Of a stretch of DNA of 64,000 nt, positions 8,801 to 20,300 are shown piece after piece (the stretch's first letter is position 1; each line of letters starts with the position of its first letter). The notes beneath the pieces were generated by a model that saw only the letters and a program-made list of their open reading frames with translations, did no database searches and was not told the DNA's origin. Source of the DNA: Grammothele lineata (lineage: Eukaryota > Basidiomycota > Agaricomycetes > Polyporales > Polyporaceae); assembly GCA_002150815.3 (NCBI GenBank), contig NDFF03000045.1, positions 124,001 to 188,000 of the forward strand. The letters are read 5' to 3'. Position numbers and translations under genes: made by a program.

Positions 8801-10670
8801 ATGTCCTGGACGATAATCGTACTCTTCACCCTCTGCGGTATCGCTCTCAGCGCCGCACTGCCCTCCGCCTCCTCCTTCTCCACATCCCCGCGCGAAGTGC
8901 AGGTAAGGAGCGGATTAAACCGCGCGGCGCAGGCGGCGGGGAAGCTCTACTTTGGCACAGCAACGAACAGCGACCAGTGGAACGACACGACGTACTTCGA
9001 CATCCTCAAGCAGGACTCCGAGTTCGGGCAGGTCACGCCCGCGAACGTCATGAAGTGGGTGCGTCGCCCCTTCCCTCTCTCTCCCTCTCTCCTCTCCTTC
9101 GTGCACCCAGAAGGAACCGGAAGGAAAGAAGGAAGCTGACTGTACGCGCGACGGAGGCAGTTCGCGACCGAGCCCTCCCCCGGGAACTTCACCTTCCACG
9201 ACGCGGACATCATCGCCTCCTTCGCGCGCTCGACGCACAAAAAGCTGCGGGGCCACAACTGCGTGTGGCACAGCCAGCTGCCGGACTGGGTCGCGAACGG
9301 GACGTTCACGCCCGCGGAGCTCGCGTTCGTCGTCGAGCGCCACTGCGCGACGCTCGTCGGGCACTATCGGGGTCAAGTGTGAGTCTCGTATGCCGCATGC
9401 GTGTGATCGTTGGGGACGGGGAGGGTGTGCTTACGGGTTTACGGCTGGCGCCACGTACGGCTGCGTTGCGTTGCGTTATAGGTGTATGTGGTTGTCGCGT
9501 TGTCGCCGTGTGGGTTAGAAACTGACCGGGGACTCCCGCCTCGTGGCATTGTGGCATCGACGGTGGCACGAGCAGACAGCTGGGACGTGATCAACGGTAC
9601 GTCCGTCCTCGCTCTCGCATTTCCCGTTTCGAAAGGCGCCAACTGAGAAGCGTGCCGGCACCTGCGCAGAGCCGTTCAACGACGACGGGACGTTCCGTGT
9701 CGACGTCTTCTCCTCGGTCCTCAACACGAGCTACATCCCGATCGCGCTGCGCGCCGCGCGCGCGGCGGACCCGCACGCGAAGCTGTACATCAACGACTTC
9801 AACATCGAGGGTCTCGGTGAGCTCACCCCCTCCTTGCGCTCCCCCGCGCGCGCAGCCTCGTCGCGCGCAGCGCACGCGTGTTTACCGTTCGCCGTTGACT
9901 ATTGACCGTTCACCATTTACCATTTGCGGTTCACGGTTCGCGTCCAACGCGACCGCGCACGCACAGGCGCCAAAGCGAGCGCGATGAAGTCCCTCGTCCA
10001 AGACCTCCAGCGCGCACACGTGCCCATCGACGGCGTCGGGATCCAGTCGCACCTCATCGTCGGCCAAGTCCCCTCCACCTTCCAGCAGAACCTCGAGGAG
10101 TTCACCGCGCTGGGGATCGAGGTCGCGCTGACGGAGCTCGACGTCCGCTTCGAGGCGCTCCCGCCGACGGCGGCGGGGGTCGCGCAGCAGAAGGAGGACT
10201 ACGAGACGGTCGTGAGGGCGTGCGAGGCGGTCGAGCGGTGCGTGGGCGTGACGGTGTGGGACTTTACGGACAAGGTGCGTACGCGTTCGTGCGTGCGTGC
10301 GGGGCCGCGCCGCGCTGTGGGGGCGCGCCACCGCCCGCCGTGTGCGCAGAAGAAGAAGGCGGGCGGGCGGGCGACCCTCGCTGTGCAGCGGGGTTCGCGG
10401 GGTTTGCGCGGGGGAGGAAAAGGAGGACTGAATGACTGACGAGAGGGGTGCTTACAGTACTCGTGGATCCCGGGGACGTTCCCGGGACAAGGGTCGGCGT
10501 GCCCGTGGGACGCGGTGGGTCCTCCGCGTATCTGGTTAACGTTGGACTGGGTCGGCTGCTGGCACGGTGCCGGCGTGGCCAGTGGGACCAACTGACGTCG
10601 TTCATTGCGCCGTTTCCAGAACTTTGTCAAGAAGCCCGCTTACGAGGGGATCATACAAGGGTTCGAGTGA
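8801..10670 (+). CDS. Secreted GH10 endo-1,4-beta-xylanase
   Basis: Hydrolyses internal beta-1,4 bonds of xylan outside the cell. Seven exons (8801-9058, 9161-9378, 9580-9596, 9670-9816, 9967-10274, 10458-10514, 10620-10670) give 351 aa. The start MSWTIIVLFTLCGIALSA is a clear signal peptide. GH10 landmarks appear in order: GKLYFGTATN, TPANVMKW, RGHNCVWHSQLPDWV, WDVINEPFN (the Glu is the acid/base), KLYINDFNIEG, GVGIQSHL, TELDVR (the Glu is the nucleophile), VTVWDFTDKYSWIPG and a KKPAYEGII end. There is no CBM1, so it is a single-domain enzyme. One oddity: canonical splicing of intron 2 gives GQV-WDVIN, lacking the usual Tyr-Ser between Val and Trp (see findings). All other junctions are GT-AG and in frame. 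Confidence 0.9.
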
Positions 10671-10955
10671 GGTTGCGTCATCGCGCGCTGGCGACGGGGA
10701 CCTCCAGTGCGGGGAAGTGTGGGCGGGCCCGTCATGCATCCATGATGCGTGGATCAGCACACGAGGCTCGCGAAACGGGGTCGACTTACTACGCGTGCCG
10801 CTTCCGGCAATGACATCATCGCAGTCTTGTCCTAGTGGGAGATGTGATGCGTCGTTGTGTGCGTATGCCGCGTTGTGCTGCCTTCTATTCGTATTCGCAG
10901 TCTGCGTTCCTATCTGCCGTATTCTCCGAGGATCAGCGAAAAACCTGGACACACT

Positions 10956-11020
10956 GGACACACTGAGGATCGAACTCGGCCTCTGTTGAGCAAACGCGAT
11001 AACCAGTAGACCATGCGCGC
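10956..11020 (-). ncRNA. tRNA-like sequence (pseudo-tRNA or SINE head)
   Basis: On the minus strand an A-box-like TGGTCTACTGG is followed by a B-box-like GAGTTCGATCC at tRNA spacing, and then by a TTTTT Pol III terminator (10939-10943). The possible acceptor ends GCGCGCA and TGTGTCC pair at 6 of 7 positions, counting two G-U pairs. The T-arm is nearly complete, but the D and anticodon stems do not fold well, so it is probably not a working tRNA. The 3' flank has a tandem GTGTGTCCA duplication. A degraded tRNA or the 5' end of a tRNA-derived SINE both fit. Confidence 0.4.
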
Positions 11021-12768
11021 GCGTACGATGGGCGTCTGGCTCACTGGCGGTGGCGCCCGAGGAGGACGGAGAGTCGAGAGGGTCGGCTAGCGGGCGTGGC
11101 GTCCTGATCCTCTCTTTGTCCGCCCCTCACGAGTCCTCACGTCCCCCCACCGGCTCCGCGCCCCCCGCCCAGGCCCGCCGAGCGGGAGAAGCCCCCCGTC
11201 ATCGGATCTCTTCGCGAGTTCGACGTCCGCCGTCACCGCTCGAAGCCAATCTTGCTGCGCGCCGCGGGCCAGAGTGAGCCCGAGTGGTTTCAATCGCCGC
11301 GACTCGCAGCGGGTGCAGTCCTCCTCGCACACAACACAATTGCATTGCATGGCAAGGTGTGCCTGTCTGTTTGTCTGTCTCGCCTCTCTACGCGCTAGCG
11401 CTCTTGTTGTTCTTCTTCCTTCGCGTCCTGAGGCCTGAGCAGGACTTCCCTGCGCGCGCGCCCACACGGCGATCGGCTTTACGGGCTCTCTCTCTCGGAC
11501 ACGTCGCAGCGCCGCGCCCCCGGTTCGAGAATCGAGGGCGGCTCCAGGCCTTCCCTCCCCACACGCACCCGCGACAGAACACTTACACGCTGCAGGCTGC
11601 AGCGTGTTCGCCACGCGTTAGGGTCCCCTCTCGCAAACCTTGCTGTGGGGCCCTCTACTGTATGATAGATCTCGCCGCCGGGCGCTGGGCGCGCCCGTCC
11701 GCCCTGTCCGCCCTCGGACTCGGAGTGCCAAGCGGCCGTGAGAAGCGCTAGCGAACGCTCCTTCGCAAAGAAGGCAGCTGGAAGCGCGCCAGGCCATCCC
11801 GAGCTTTATTGCGTTCGCCCGCCCCTCGCCCTCGCCCTCGCCCCGACGATCAGACGGCCGAGGATGACGTCCGCCCTGCGTCCGCGCCCATCCATGTGGC
11901 CGCCCCCGTCGCGGGTGGGAGGGAAGTCCCGCGCCGGGGTGCGTTTCAAACGGGTAGTCCGCCTGCCCTATCTCGCACAGGGGGGGGAGGGCGCGGCCTG
12001 AGCCCCCGCCGCGCCCGCGCGCGGGTCCTCGCCCGCCATATCCGTCGCTAATTGAGCCACTACGGCCGCGGCGTCGGGGGACTCGGGGTGGGTGGGGCGG
12101 CACCCGCGCCTCCGAGAGAGAAGTCTCCATGATCCATGAGCAGCGGAGCTCGAGCAGGCTAGGTTCGCGCGCAGCCGAAGCAGCGTTCGAAGCGAACCCT
12201 GGCCAGCCGCGCCCCCGCGCACTATTACTGACGTGCGCATGCGCCGCCGCGTAGTAGCCGCACACGCGTATGCACTTACGCCGTGGCACGCCCACGCCCC
12301 CTGCGTCCTTCCTTCTGCACCGCCATCCTGACAATCGTTTGTGGTGTGTGCGGGGGCCCCCTTCGCGGGCTGGAGTCACGCGTCCCGGCTAGAGAACAAC
12401 CACTCCTCTTACGGAACCCGCGCTCCATTGCCCACTCCTCATCAAACACCGTCCCACCGAGCCGGCGGCGGGCGCGCCTGCCTGGGCCAGGGCTCTTAAA
12501 AGGGCAGCTTCTTCGCCGTCCGCATCCATCCATCGCGTCGCATCTATCGCGGGGCTCCAGCTGATAGCATTTGCTTTGCTTACTTGCTTGCGCCCGCAAA
12601 TTTGCCTCTCCGCGCTTTCCTTCCTCCTCGCGCCGCAAATCTCCCATCTCGAGCTCTCCATCGCCCGTCCGCTCGATCCCCCTCCCCACCGCTCGATCGC
12701 TCACCTCTCGATCGGTCTTCCCAGGCACATACTTTAAATCTAAACCTTCCACCGCCCGACCGAGCCAT
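11021..12768. other. GC-rich gene-free stretch
   Basis: Long open frames exist on both strands, but they have an arginine/proline/glycine bias typical of GC-driven noise, and none has a recognisable motif. CTTTAAATC about 35 bp upstream of 12769 is a weak TATA candidate for the next gene. Confidence 0.4.
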
Positions 12769-15700
12769 ATGTCCTCCTCCTCCTCCGCCTCCGCCTCCGC
12801 TCGCCCTGATCTCGACATTCGCACCTCCCCCGCTCTCCCGCAGACGCTTGTCGACGAGCTCTCGGCGCTGGTCAAAGGGCGTGTCTTGCGGCCGACCGAT
12901 TCAGAGTGAGTTTACATACGCCCGATCCATCCGTTTTGATCGGTACTGAACCTCGTCGCGGTCCTGCAGCTACGAAGAAAATGCAAAGACGTTCAACGGG
13001 AAGCTCGAGCCGCGGTGCCGCGTGCTCGTGTGCCCCCTCGACGCGCAGGACGTGAGCGCGGTGGTCAAGTTCTGCCACAAGCACGCACTGTCGCCCTCGG
13101 TGCGCGCGGGCGGGTACGGCATCCCTGGCTGGGCTGTTGGAGGGGACGTGCTGATCAGCATGAGCATGATCCGCGACATCCAGCTCGAGACTCCCCGCCC
13201 TCTCGCTGAAGGCTCGGACGTGGACTGGACACCGCTGGACACTGTCGTTGTTACCACCCGCGCTGCCGCCTCCTCGGCCCCTCCTCCCGCGAATACACCG
13301 AGCACTACCCCACCCACAACGACGCAGAGCCCAGAAGCGGGAGCGACGCAGCAGACGGGCCAAGGGAACGCAAAACGGCGGCGGTCGCCGTCGCCGGCGC
13401 CGCGGGACATCGGGCTGTCGCAGGACATGCGCCGGTACGACGGGGCGTCGCAGACCGTCGCGTCCTTCCTCCAGGGCCCGCCGCTGCCCCCTATCCCCGG
13501 CGAGAGCCCGCGCGAGCCCCCGCGCAACCGGCCCCGCCGCCACTCCCCGCTCCCGGACGGGGCGATCGAGGCCGATCCGGTCGAGTCCCCCGCTCCTGGT
13601 GCCGCAGCCACAGTCGAAAAAGGCGGGGAGAGCGACCGCCCGCCCCTGCCCCCGCCGACGGCGTCCTCGCGGCAGACGTCGGGGGAGTCGACAGAGTCTT
13701 CCGGCAGCGGCGCGTCGCGGTCCTCCGGCGCGACGACGACGACGACGACGACGACGCCCCCCACCTCCACCGACGGGGGCACGAGCACTCTCGCCATAGA
13801 AGGCTCTGCTTCTGCCTCCACTTCCACGCGGGCGCACGACCCGTTCCCGTACCTCGCCGGGGCCGCAGCTCGCTTCCCCAGCTTCGCAAGCCCCGCGGGC
13901 GCGGGCAGTGGCAGCGGCAACGGCGGCTCCTCGGGCGTCGCCGCCGTCCCCCTCGGCATGTCCTTCCCCCCTCCCGCCCCCGGCTCGTCTTCGGGCGTCG
14001 TCGCGTGGAACCCGACGACGGGGTTCAGTACAGTGCCCACTGGTGCTGGCGCCTTCCCGCCCGTGCCTCCGCTCATGTCCCCCGCCGGCTCGTCCTCGAC
14101 GGGCTCGACGAGCTCGTCGGGCCCGTCGGTGTCGTTCGTGTCGTCTCTCCCGTCGATGTCTGCCCAAGGCATGAGTGTCGGGCAGCCGGGGATGAACCCC
14201 GCCTTCATGCGCGCCCTCCAAGGCCCTTTCGGCGGTGAGGGAGGTGGCGGCGGCAGCCCCTTCCCCCTCCCCTCCAGCGGGCTCGGGCTCGGCCTGGGAG
14301 GCGCGCCCCCGGGCCCCAGCGGGCCCGTCTCCCTCCCGCACGCAAAGCCCGTGCACCCCCACGCGTACGTCACCTTCGGCGCGGGGATGCGCCAGCGCGA
14401 GATCGACGCCTACACGGCCGCGCACGCCCTCGCGGGCCTCAACTCCGTCACGGGCAGGCTCGAAGAGGGCGCGGTGCCGTACCACGTCCCGATGTCCGCG
14501 CACCCCGTGGGCTCGTCGATCATGATATTGGCGGGGTTCGGGTTTATTAGCAGGATGCACGGGCTGAGCGTGGATAATGTGGTCGAGGTGGAGATGGTGC
14601 TCGCGGATGGGAGGATCGTGGTCGTGAATAGGGACTCGGACCCAGGTACGTACGTCCGCACGCGCCGTGTGTGCCCGAATATCAGGAGTGAGAGTACCGC
14701 GAGCGGAACTGACAGTGCGATTTCCCGAACGACGCAGACCTCTGGTGGGCCATCCGCGGGGCGGGCCCCGCGTTCGGGATCGCCACCCGCTACAAGGCGC
14801 GCGCGTTCCCCATCCCCGTCGTCTTCGCCGGGAACCTCATCTAGTGCGTACCCTCCTCTCCCCACATCCCGCGGCGGCGGCCGCTGTGTACCCACCGAGA
14901 GCTAATCGCCGTCCATTTACGCCCGCCTTCCTCGTCCGCTCCGCACGCATTGACGCCCGTTGACGCCCATTTCCCCCTGCCTTCCTTCTTCATCGCGCCT
15001 ATTCGTGCGCTCCTCGTCCTTTGTACTCGCTCCAACGCTCCTCCCCCATTCCCAGCCGCTTCCACCGCGCGACCGCCGCCTCGCTGATCAAGCACTTCCG
15101 GGACTGCATCAAAGGCGCGCCGCGCGAGCTGTACGCGAACGTGCTGCTCACCGCGGGCCCCGCGGACAAGGACTCGCTCGTCGTGATCCAGATGTGCTTC
15201 GTCGGGCCGCGCGAGCGCGGGATGGAGTACCTCCAGGCGATCAGCAGCTGGGACGGGGAGCGGTGCTTGCTGAACGAGGTGAACGAGAAGAGCTTTTTGA
15301 AGCAGCAGGATAGTATCGCGCAGGTGCTGCGCGGGAAGGGTAAGTCTCTGGCGGTGCTGAGGCCTGGGGTCCCGATCGTATGGCTAACTGGGTGCAGTCG
15401 GACGCCAGTGGTTCCTGCGCTCGTCGCTCATCACGACGCTGCCGGACGAGGTGATCAACAAGACCGTGCTCGAGTTCTCGAACACGCCCATCGGCTGCAG
15501 TGAGTGTCGCTCCTATAGTCAGTGTTCGCGTTCGTCGAGGGACCGGATGCTGACGAGCGCTGTCGATGTCTGACTTTCCTCCTCCTCCTCCCCCATAACC
15601 CCTCCTCCTCCTCCCCCTCCGCCCTTCCCCTCCATCCATCCTCGCACGCACACACGCCGACACTCCTCCCCACCCGCCCGCCCGTCCATCCATCTCTCCA

Positions 15701-16385
15701 GCATGGATCTTCGAGCTCGCAGGCGGCGCGATCGGCGACTACGACGACACCTGCCTGCCCAAGGAGCAGCGCGAGGCGACGTGGACCGTCGCCGCGCTCC
15801 ACCAGTGGGACATGGGCATCGACGACCCGCGGTGCATCACCACCGCCGAGAGCGTGAGTCGTTACCCCTCTCCCTCCCCCGTTCCTTCCCCCTTTCCCTC
15901 CTTTTCCTCCTCCTCCGCCGCCCCAGACCCTGCTCCCACTCCCGACCCCGCACCTCCTCCCGCTCCCGCTCCCGCTCCCGTCCCTCGCTGCCCCGTCCTC
16001 CCCGCGACGGACTGCCCGCCGCGCGCACGCTCTGACACGTCCTCTGCGCAGTGGATGAAGAACACGATCGCGCCCGTCGCCGTCGGCGGGCCCTTTCCTA
16101 CGGTGCGTCCCCGCTCTCCCTGCCTCCTACTTCCCGAGTCCACACGGCTGACGATTTCTCTCCGCGCGTCCCCTCCATCCTGTGTCTGCACCACGACAGT
16201 TCCTAGGCCGCCACGAGCCGCCCGCCCGCACGATGGCGAGCTACGGCAAGAACTGGGCGCGGCTCGCCGCCCTGAAGCGCAAGTACGACCCGGACTGCTT
16301 CTTCCGGAACACCTTCTGGCCGCTCGACAAGCACGGCGAGCCCCTCGAGCCGCTCGTCAACGAGCCGCCGTCCCCGGCTCTGTGA
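12769..16385 (+). CDS. BBE-type FAD-linked oxidase with large low-complexity insert
   Basis: Flavoprotein oxidoreductase of the FAD_binding_4 plus berberine-bridge-enzyme family; the substrate is unknown. Eight exons (12769-12905, 12970-14645, 14738-14843, 15056-15339, 15398-15499, 15702-15853, 16052-16102, 16200-16385) close in frame at 897 aa. FAD-domain landmarks: CRVLVCPLDAQDVSAVV, VRAGGYGIPGWAVGGD (residues about 90-106), AYVTFGAGMRQREIDAY (about 510), VPMSAHPVG, GFGFISRMHGLSVDNVVEVE, DLWWAIRGAGPAFGIAT. The C-terminal BBE-like block has YGKNWARLAALKRKYDPDCF with FRNTFWPLDKHG. The His that often carries the flavin covalently is Tyr here (GGYG). Between residues about 135 and 500 lies a Ser/Pro/Gly/Thr-rich insert in exon 2, including a Thr run from an ACG repeat. 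The insert may hide unrecognised introns. No signal peptide, so probably intracellular. Confidence 0.8.
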
Positions 16386-17390
16386 GCTGAACCTCTCTCT
16401 CCTTTGAGGCGGGATGGGTTCTAGACCTGGTGTGGTCTGTCTGTCTGCTATATACATGATTTCTCGATGGGTTACCGGTCGTGTCGTTCCGTGTCGTGCT
16501 ATATACGCTGTGCGGGTTTTTGTGTAGGCTGTGTGCCGCTGCTCTCTGTGTACATGTTTTGTGCTCGCTCTCGCAAACCTTTCCATCCCCTCCTCTCCTC
16601 TTACTCCACGTTCCTGCTACGTACGTATATACGTCTGTCGGACTGCCGTCCGCTCCGGGGCCGCTGACATACATGTACAGTACCCTAACACCTACGTCGG
16701 TTGAGACTTGCTGTTGCTATAGGCTAAGTCGTTCTGGTGTCAATTGTGTACATGTCGTGTTCCAGCAATGCATTGTGTCATTAGTACTACTACCTACTTG
16801 GGTGAGATCGGAGGCGCGGAGCGTGAGACGTGAGATGTGAGACGCGAGATGCGAGACTAAGCGAGACTAAGCAAGCAACGACGGAAAAAGAGTATGGAAG
16901 CAATTGGATCTGGACCATGGATGCGGGGCTAGTGTGATTGTGGAGAGACGAGGAAAAAAGGATATATGCTGGTACAACACAAAAACGCAGAGCACGAGAC
17001 GCAGTCCGAGTATGTACATCGCAGAAACCGACGGAATGGAAGAGGGCGGGGCGGACCTCTATGGCGATTGCCGAAGGGAGAGGGATAGGGGGCTCGATCC
17101 GGAGCAGGAGTAGGTAATGTGCCTACGCACGCGGGGGATACAGCGGTAATGGTTGCACGGGCGTGGGAGAGCCCTGCCGAGAGTCCGCGGAGATGGGGCT
17201 CGACGAAGCAGACGTGGAAAACACAGCATTGTACGGGGCAGCGACAGCGGAGGCGGCAGCGGTATGCAGGAACAGGAAGGACAGGAACCGGGAGCGACAG
17301 CGACAGCGAAGTCCCCGTGCGCTCCACCCTCGAACCCTCCTCCCCTTCCTCTCTTCAAGTTCCTCCCTCGAACCCAACCCTCTCCTCCCC
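16386..17390. other. Intergenic, with degenerate short repeat
   Basis: 3' regions of two convergent genes. At 16822-16876 there is an imperfect array of GTGAGAC/GCGAGAT/GCGAGACTAA units. Nothing else is supported. Confidence 0.4.
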
Positions 17391-20300
17391 TCAGTCCACC
17401 GGGAGGAGGAAGCTCGCGAGGACCCAGCCGACGTCCCCGGCCTGGTTGCGCGCGAGGAGGAGGCAGTCCTCCCCATCGTCGACGTACAGCGGCAGGTCGC
17501 GGTGCGAGGACGGGTGGCCCGCCTCCTGCAGGATCTCGTACACGTCGTCGACGCGGAGCGTGAAGAACCCGATGTCGCGGTACTGCACGCCCGCGGGCGG
17601 CTCGCACGCGTGGATCACGCGGCACTCGTACAGCGCCGGGATCTGGCCCCCGCTCGTGCGTGAGCGCCGCATGCCCCCGGCGGCGGCGGCGCTGCTCCCG
17701 CCGGAGAACGTCGCCTTGGTCGGCGACGGCGAGGGCTGTGGCATCTGAGGTTGTGGCTGCTGCTGCGGCTGGTGGTTCATGACCCTGCTGTACGTCGGCA
17801 GCGACGGCGAGCGCCGATGTCGTGTCATCGTCGAGAGGTCCGCCGTCGACGAGTTCCCAGAGCCAGTAGTGCTGTTCCGGAAACTGTCCGTCAGCCGGCG
17901 ACGGAAGCTCGGCTTGCGCGAGGGGCGGCCGCGCGCGTCGTCGGCGTGGACCGTGCCCGCGACGCTGTTCACGCTCGGGGTGCTTCCGCTGGCATCGTAT
18001 TCGTCACCGTCGGGAACGTCGAGGTAGCGTCCCAACGAGTACGAGCTGGCTGGGGCGGAGGCGAGCGGCACACCGGTCGCCCGCGAGTACGGCACTCGCT
18101 CCCTGTCCCGCTCGTACTCGCGAGCGGAGGAGAGCGCGGAGAGCGTCGGCACACTGCCGTAGGCGCCGTATATAGGCAGGTCCTCGACGACTGTGCCAGA
18201 GCCCATACTATTCCCGCGCGAAGCCGGGCGCTTTGAAGACTTGCCCGACTTGCCCGACTTCTTCGAGTGCAAGCTCTCCTGCGATTTGCGTGCGCCGACC
18301 TGCACGTGGCCTTGGACGTCTTCCACCGAATGAAGGCTGCGTGACTTGGCGCTTTGAGGGCCAGGCGACGTTGCGAACGTTGAGTGCGACGGACTGGGCT
18401 CAGGGCGCGGGATGCCGATAGGGTCGAGCGCGTTGAGCATTGAAGTGACAACCGCTGCACCCGTTGCGCCCGCCCCATCCGCACCATCGCTCACCCGACC
18501 CTTACCGTGCGGCCTAAGGCGGAGCTTCTCTGGTGGCGCCTTCTTGACAGGGGCGCGAGTAATACGGAGCGCGTTGATCTGCGCTTCGACCTCGGCGAAG
18601 CGGTCCCACCAGACACGGAGCGTCTCAGCGGCCCCGAGGTTCGACTCTTCGTCGACCTTGAGCGCGTCCCAGAGGTCGGACCAGTGCTGGCGGAGGGCGC
18701 GGAAGAACTCCTGCTGGATGTGCGCAAAGTGGAGCGTGCAGAACGTGACGCCGCGGTCGAGCTGGTGCACGTACGCGGGCAGGTCCTGGTGGAGCTGCGC
18801 CCTCAGCGCGACGTACGACTGCGACGCCTCGAGGAGCTGCTGCTCCGGCCGCGTCTTGGCCACGTTCATGTGCAGCAGGCTGAGGTGCAGCGGCTTGAGC
18901 GTCTCCATCGCCTCGAGCAGCCGCAGCGGCGACGTCGTCGTCTCGAGCAGGCTCGTGAGCGCGCGGAGGAGCGTGTCCGAAATTTCTTCCTTGACGTCTT
19001 CGCACACGGGCAGGAGGTGGTCGCTGATGAGGTCGAGGAACGCGTCGAACGCCTCCGAGCGGCCATCTTCGCCCATCCATATCACGTTCCCGAACGCGCG
19101 CGCCCACGCGTCAAGCGCGGCGACGAGCTCGTGCACCGTGTCCGCCCACTCGAGCGCGTTCCGGGCGAACTCTTGCAGGAAGCCCTCGTACTTGCCGAGC
19201 CGGTCCCCAAGCGCCCGCACGCGCTCCGCCTCCGCGTTGGCTTCAGCGCCTTCCTTGGCCTTGAGCGCCGCAGGGCGCATGCTCTTCATGCGCCCGAGAT
19301 TGACGGAGGCGGCGATGCCGACGTTGAGGGACGACTTCTTCTGCTTCACCTTGCCCTCCCCTACGACGGGTCCGGACGCGGGAATGCCGAAGAGAACCTC
19401 GCGCACGACCTCGCGCCGGCGGCGCCCCTCGTTCACGCTGTGCGCCACGGCGGTGAGGAGGTCGAGCGCCTGCCGGAGGTGCGGCTTGTCCGGGTGCGAG
19501 TCTGGCGTCTCGTCGATGATCGCGCGGAGGAGGAGCGGGTACTTGAGCAGCCGTTGTACGGGCTTGATGAGCAGTGAGGGAAGGTCCCACGCATGAGAGA
19601 GGGAAGAGGCAAGCGCGCGCGTGTGCTGGAGGTACGTGGCGAGCGCCGGGGTCAACGGAAGGTTGTTCAAGTGCTCCAAGGAGGACGGGTGCTTCGTGAT
19701 GTACGGCAGGTAGAGACTCTCCATCCTTGGGATCTGGACGATCAAAGAGCCAAAACAGTAAACGGTCAGCGTGCGCACGGTCCCGAAACCAAGCTGAGAA
19801 GAAGGAAGGCCGTGCTGCGTACAAGGTCCGGATTCGAACGCGGGCTTCGACGAACGTTGCCCTGGAGCATCGCCAAGAATAGGCTTCGGGCTACCCGTGC
19901 AGCGTAGTCGAGCCCTTGCAAAGTCCGTCTCCGCTGTGCGGAGCCGCATCTGACGGTCACTCGTGAAGAATGACCATCTCCGAAGAAGCACCGGCCTGTA
20001 GCTGTCCGCCTAGCCCCACGACCTCGACCGAGTCGAGCTACGAGCACCGCCTGGAGGGGAACGCACTTGCGTTTCTAATGGACGGCGAAGCCCCCACTGC
20101 CCTGGAACATTGTCGCGGTGCGAACGCCCGGAGACGACAGGATGTGGCTAAGCGACAGCCTAGTTCCGTGTGCCTGAAAACACCGCATATCCGCAGGCGT
20201 TCTATTCAGACGCACGGGACTTGAGTGGCGCTCAGCCACCCCCGGTGGATTTCGACCGACCCCGCTGGGGCCGGTCCACGAGGCATAGACAGTGTGAAAA

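Noticed and set aside
10956..11020. Annotation as a functional tRNA
   Set aside because: The D and anticodon stems do not pair and no trustworthy anticodon can be assigned.
11087..12379. Long frames in the GC-rich gap (175 and 253 residues)
   Set aside because: Pure composition effect: Arg/Gly/Pro-rich, no motif, no plausible splice partners.
12872..14560. 562- and 467-residue antisense frames
   Set aside because: Mirror frames of the FAD oxidase exon, whose sense strand has clear family motifs.
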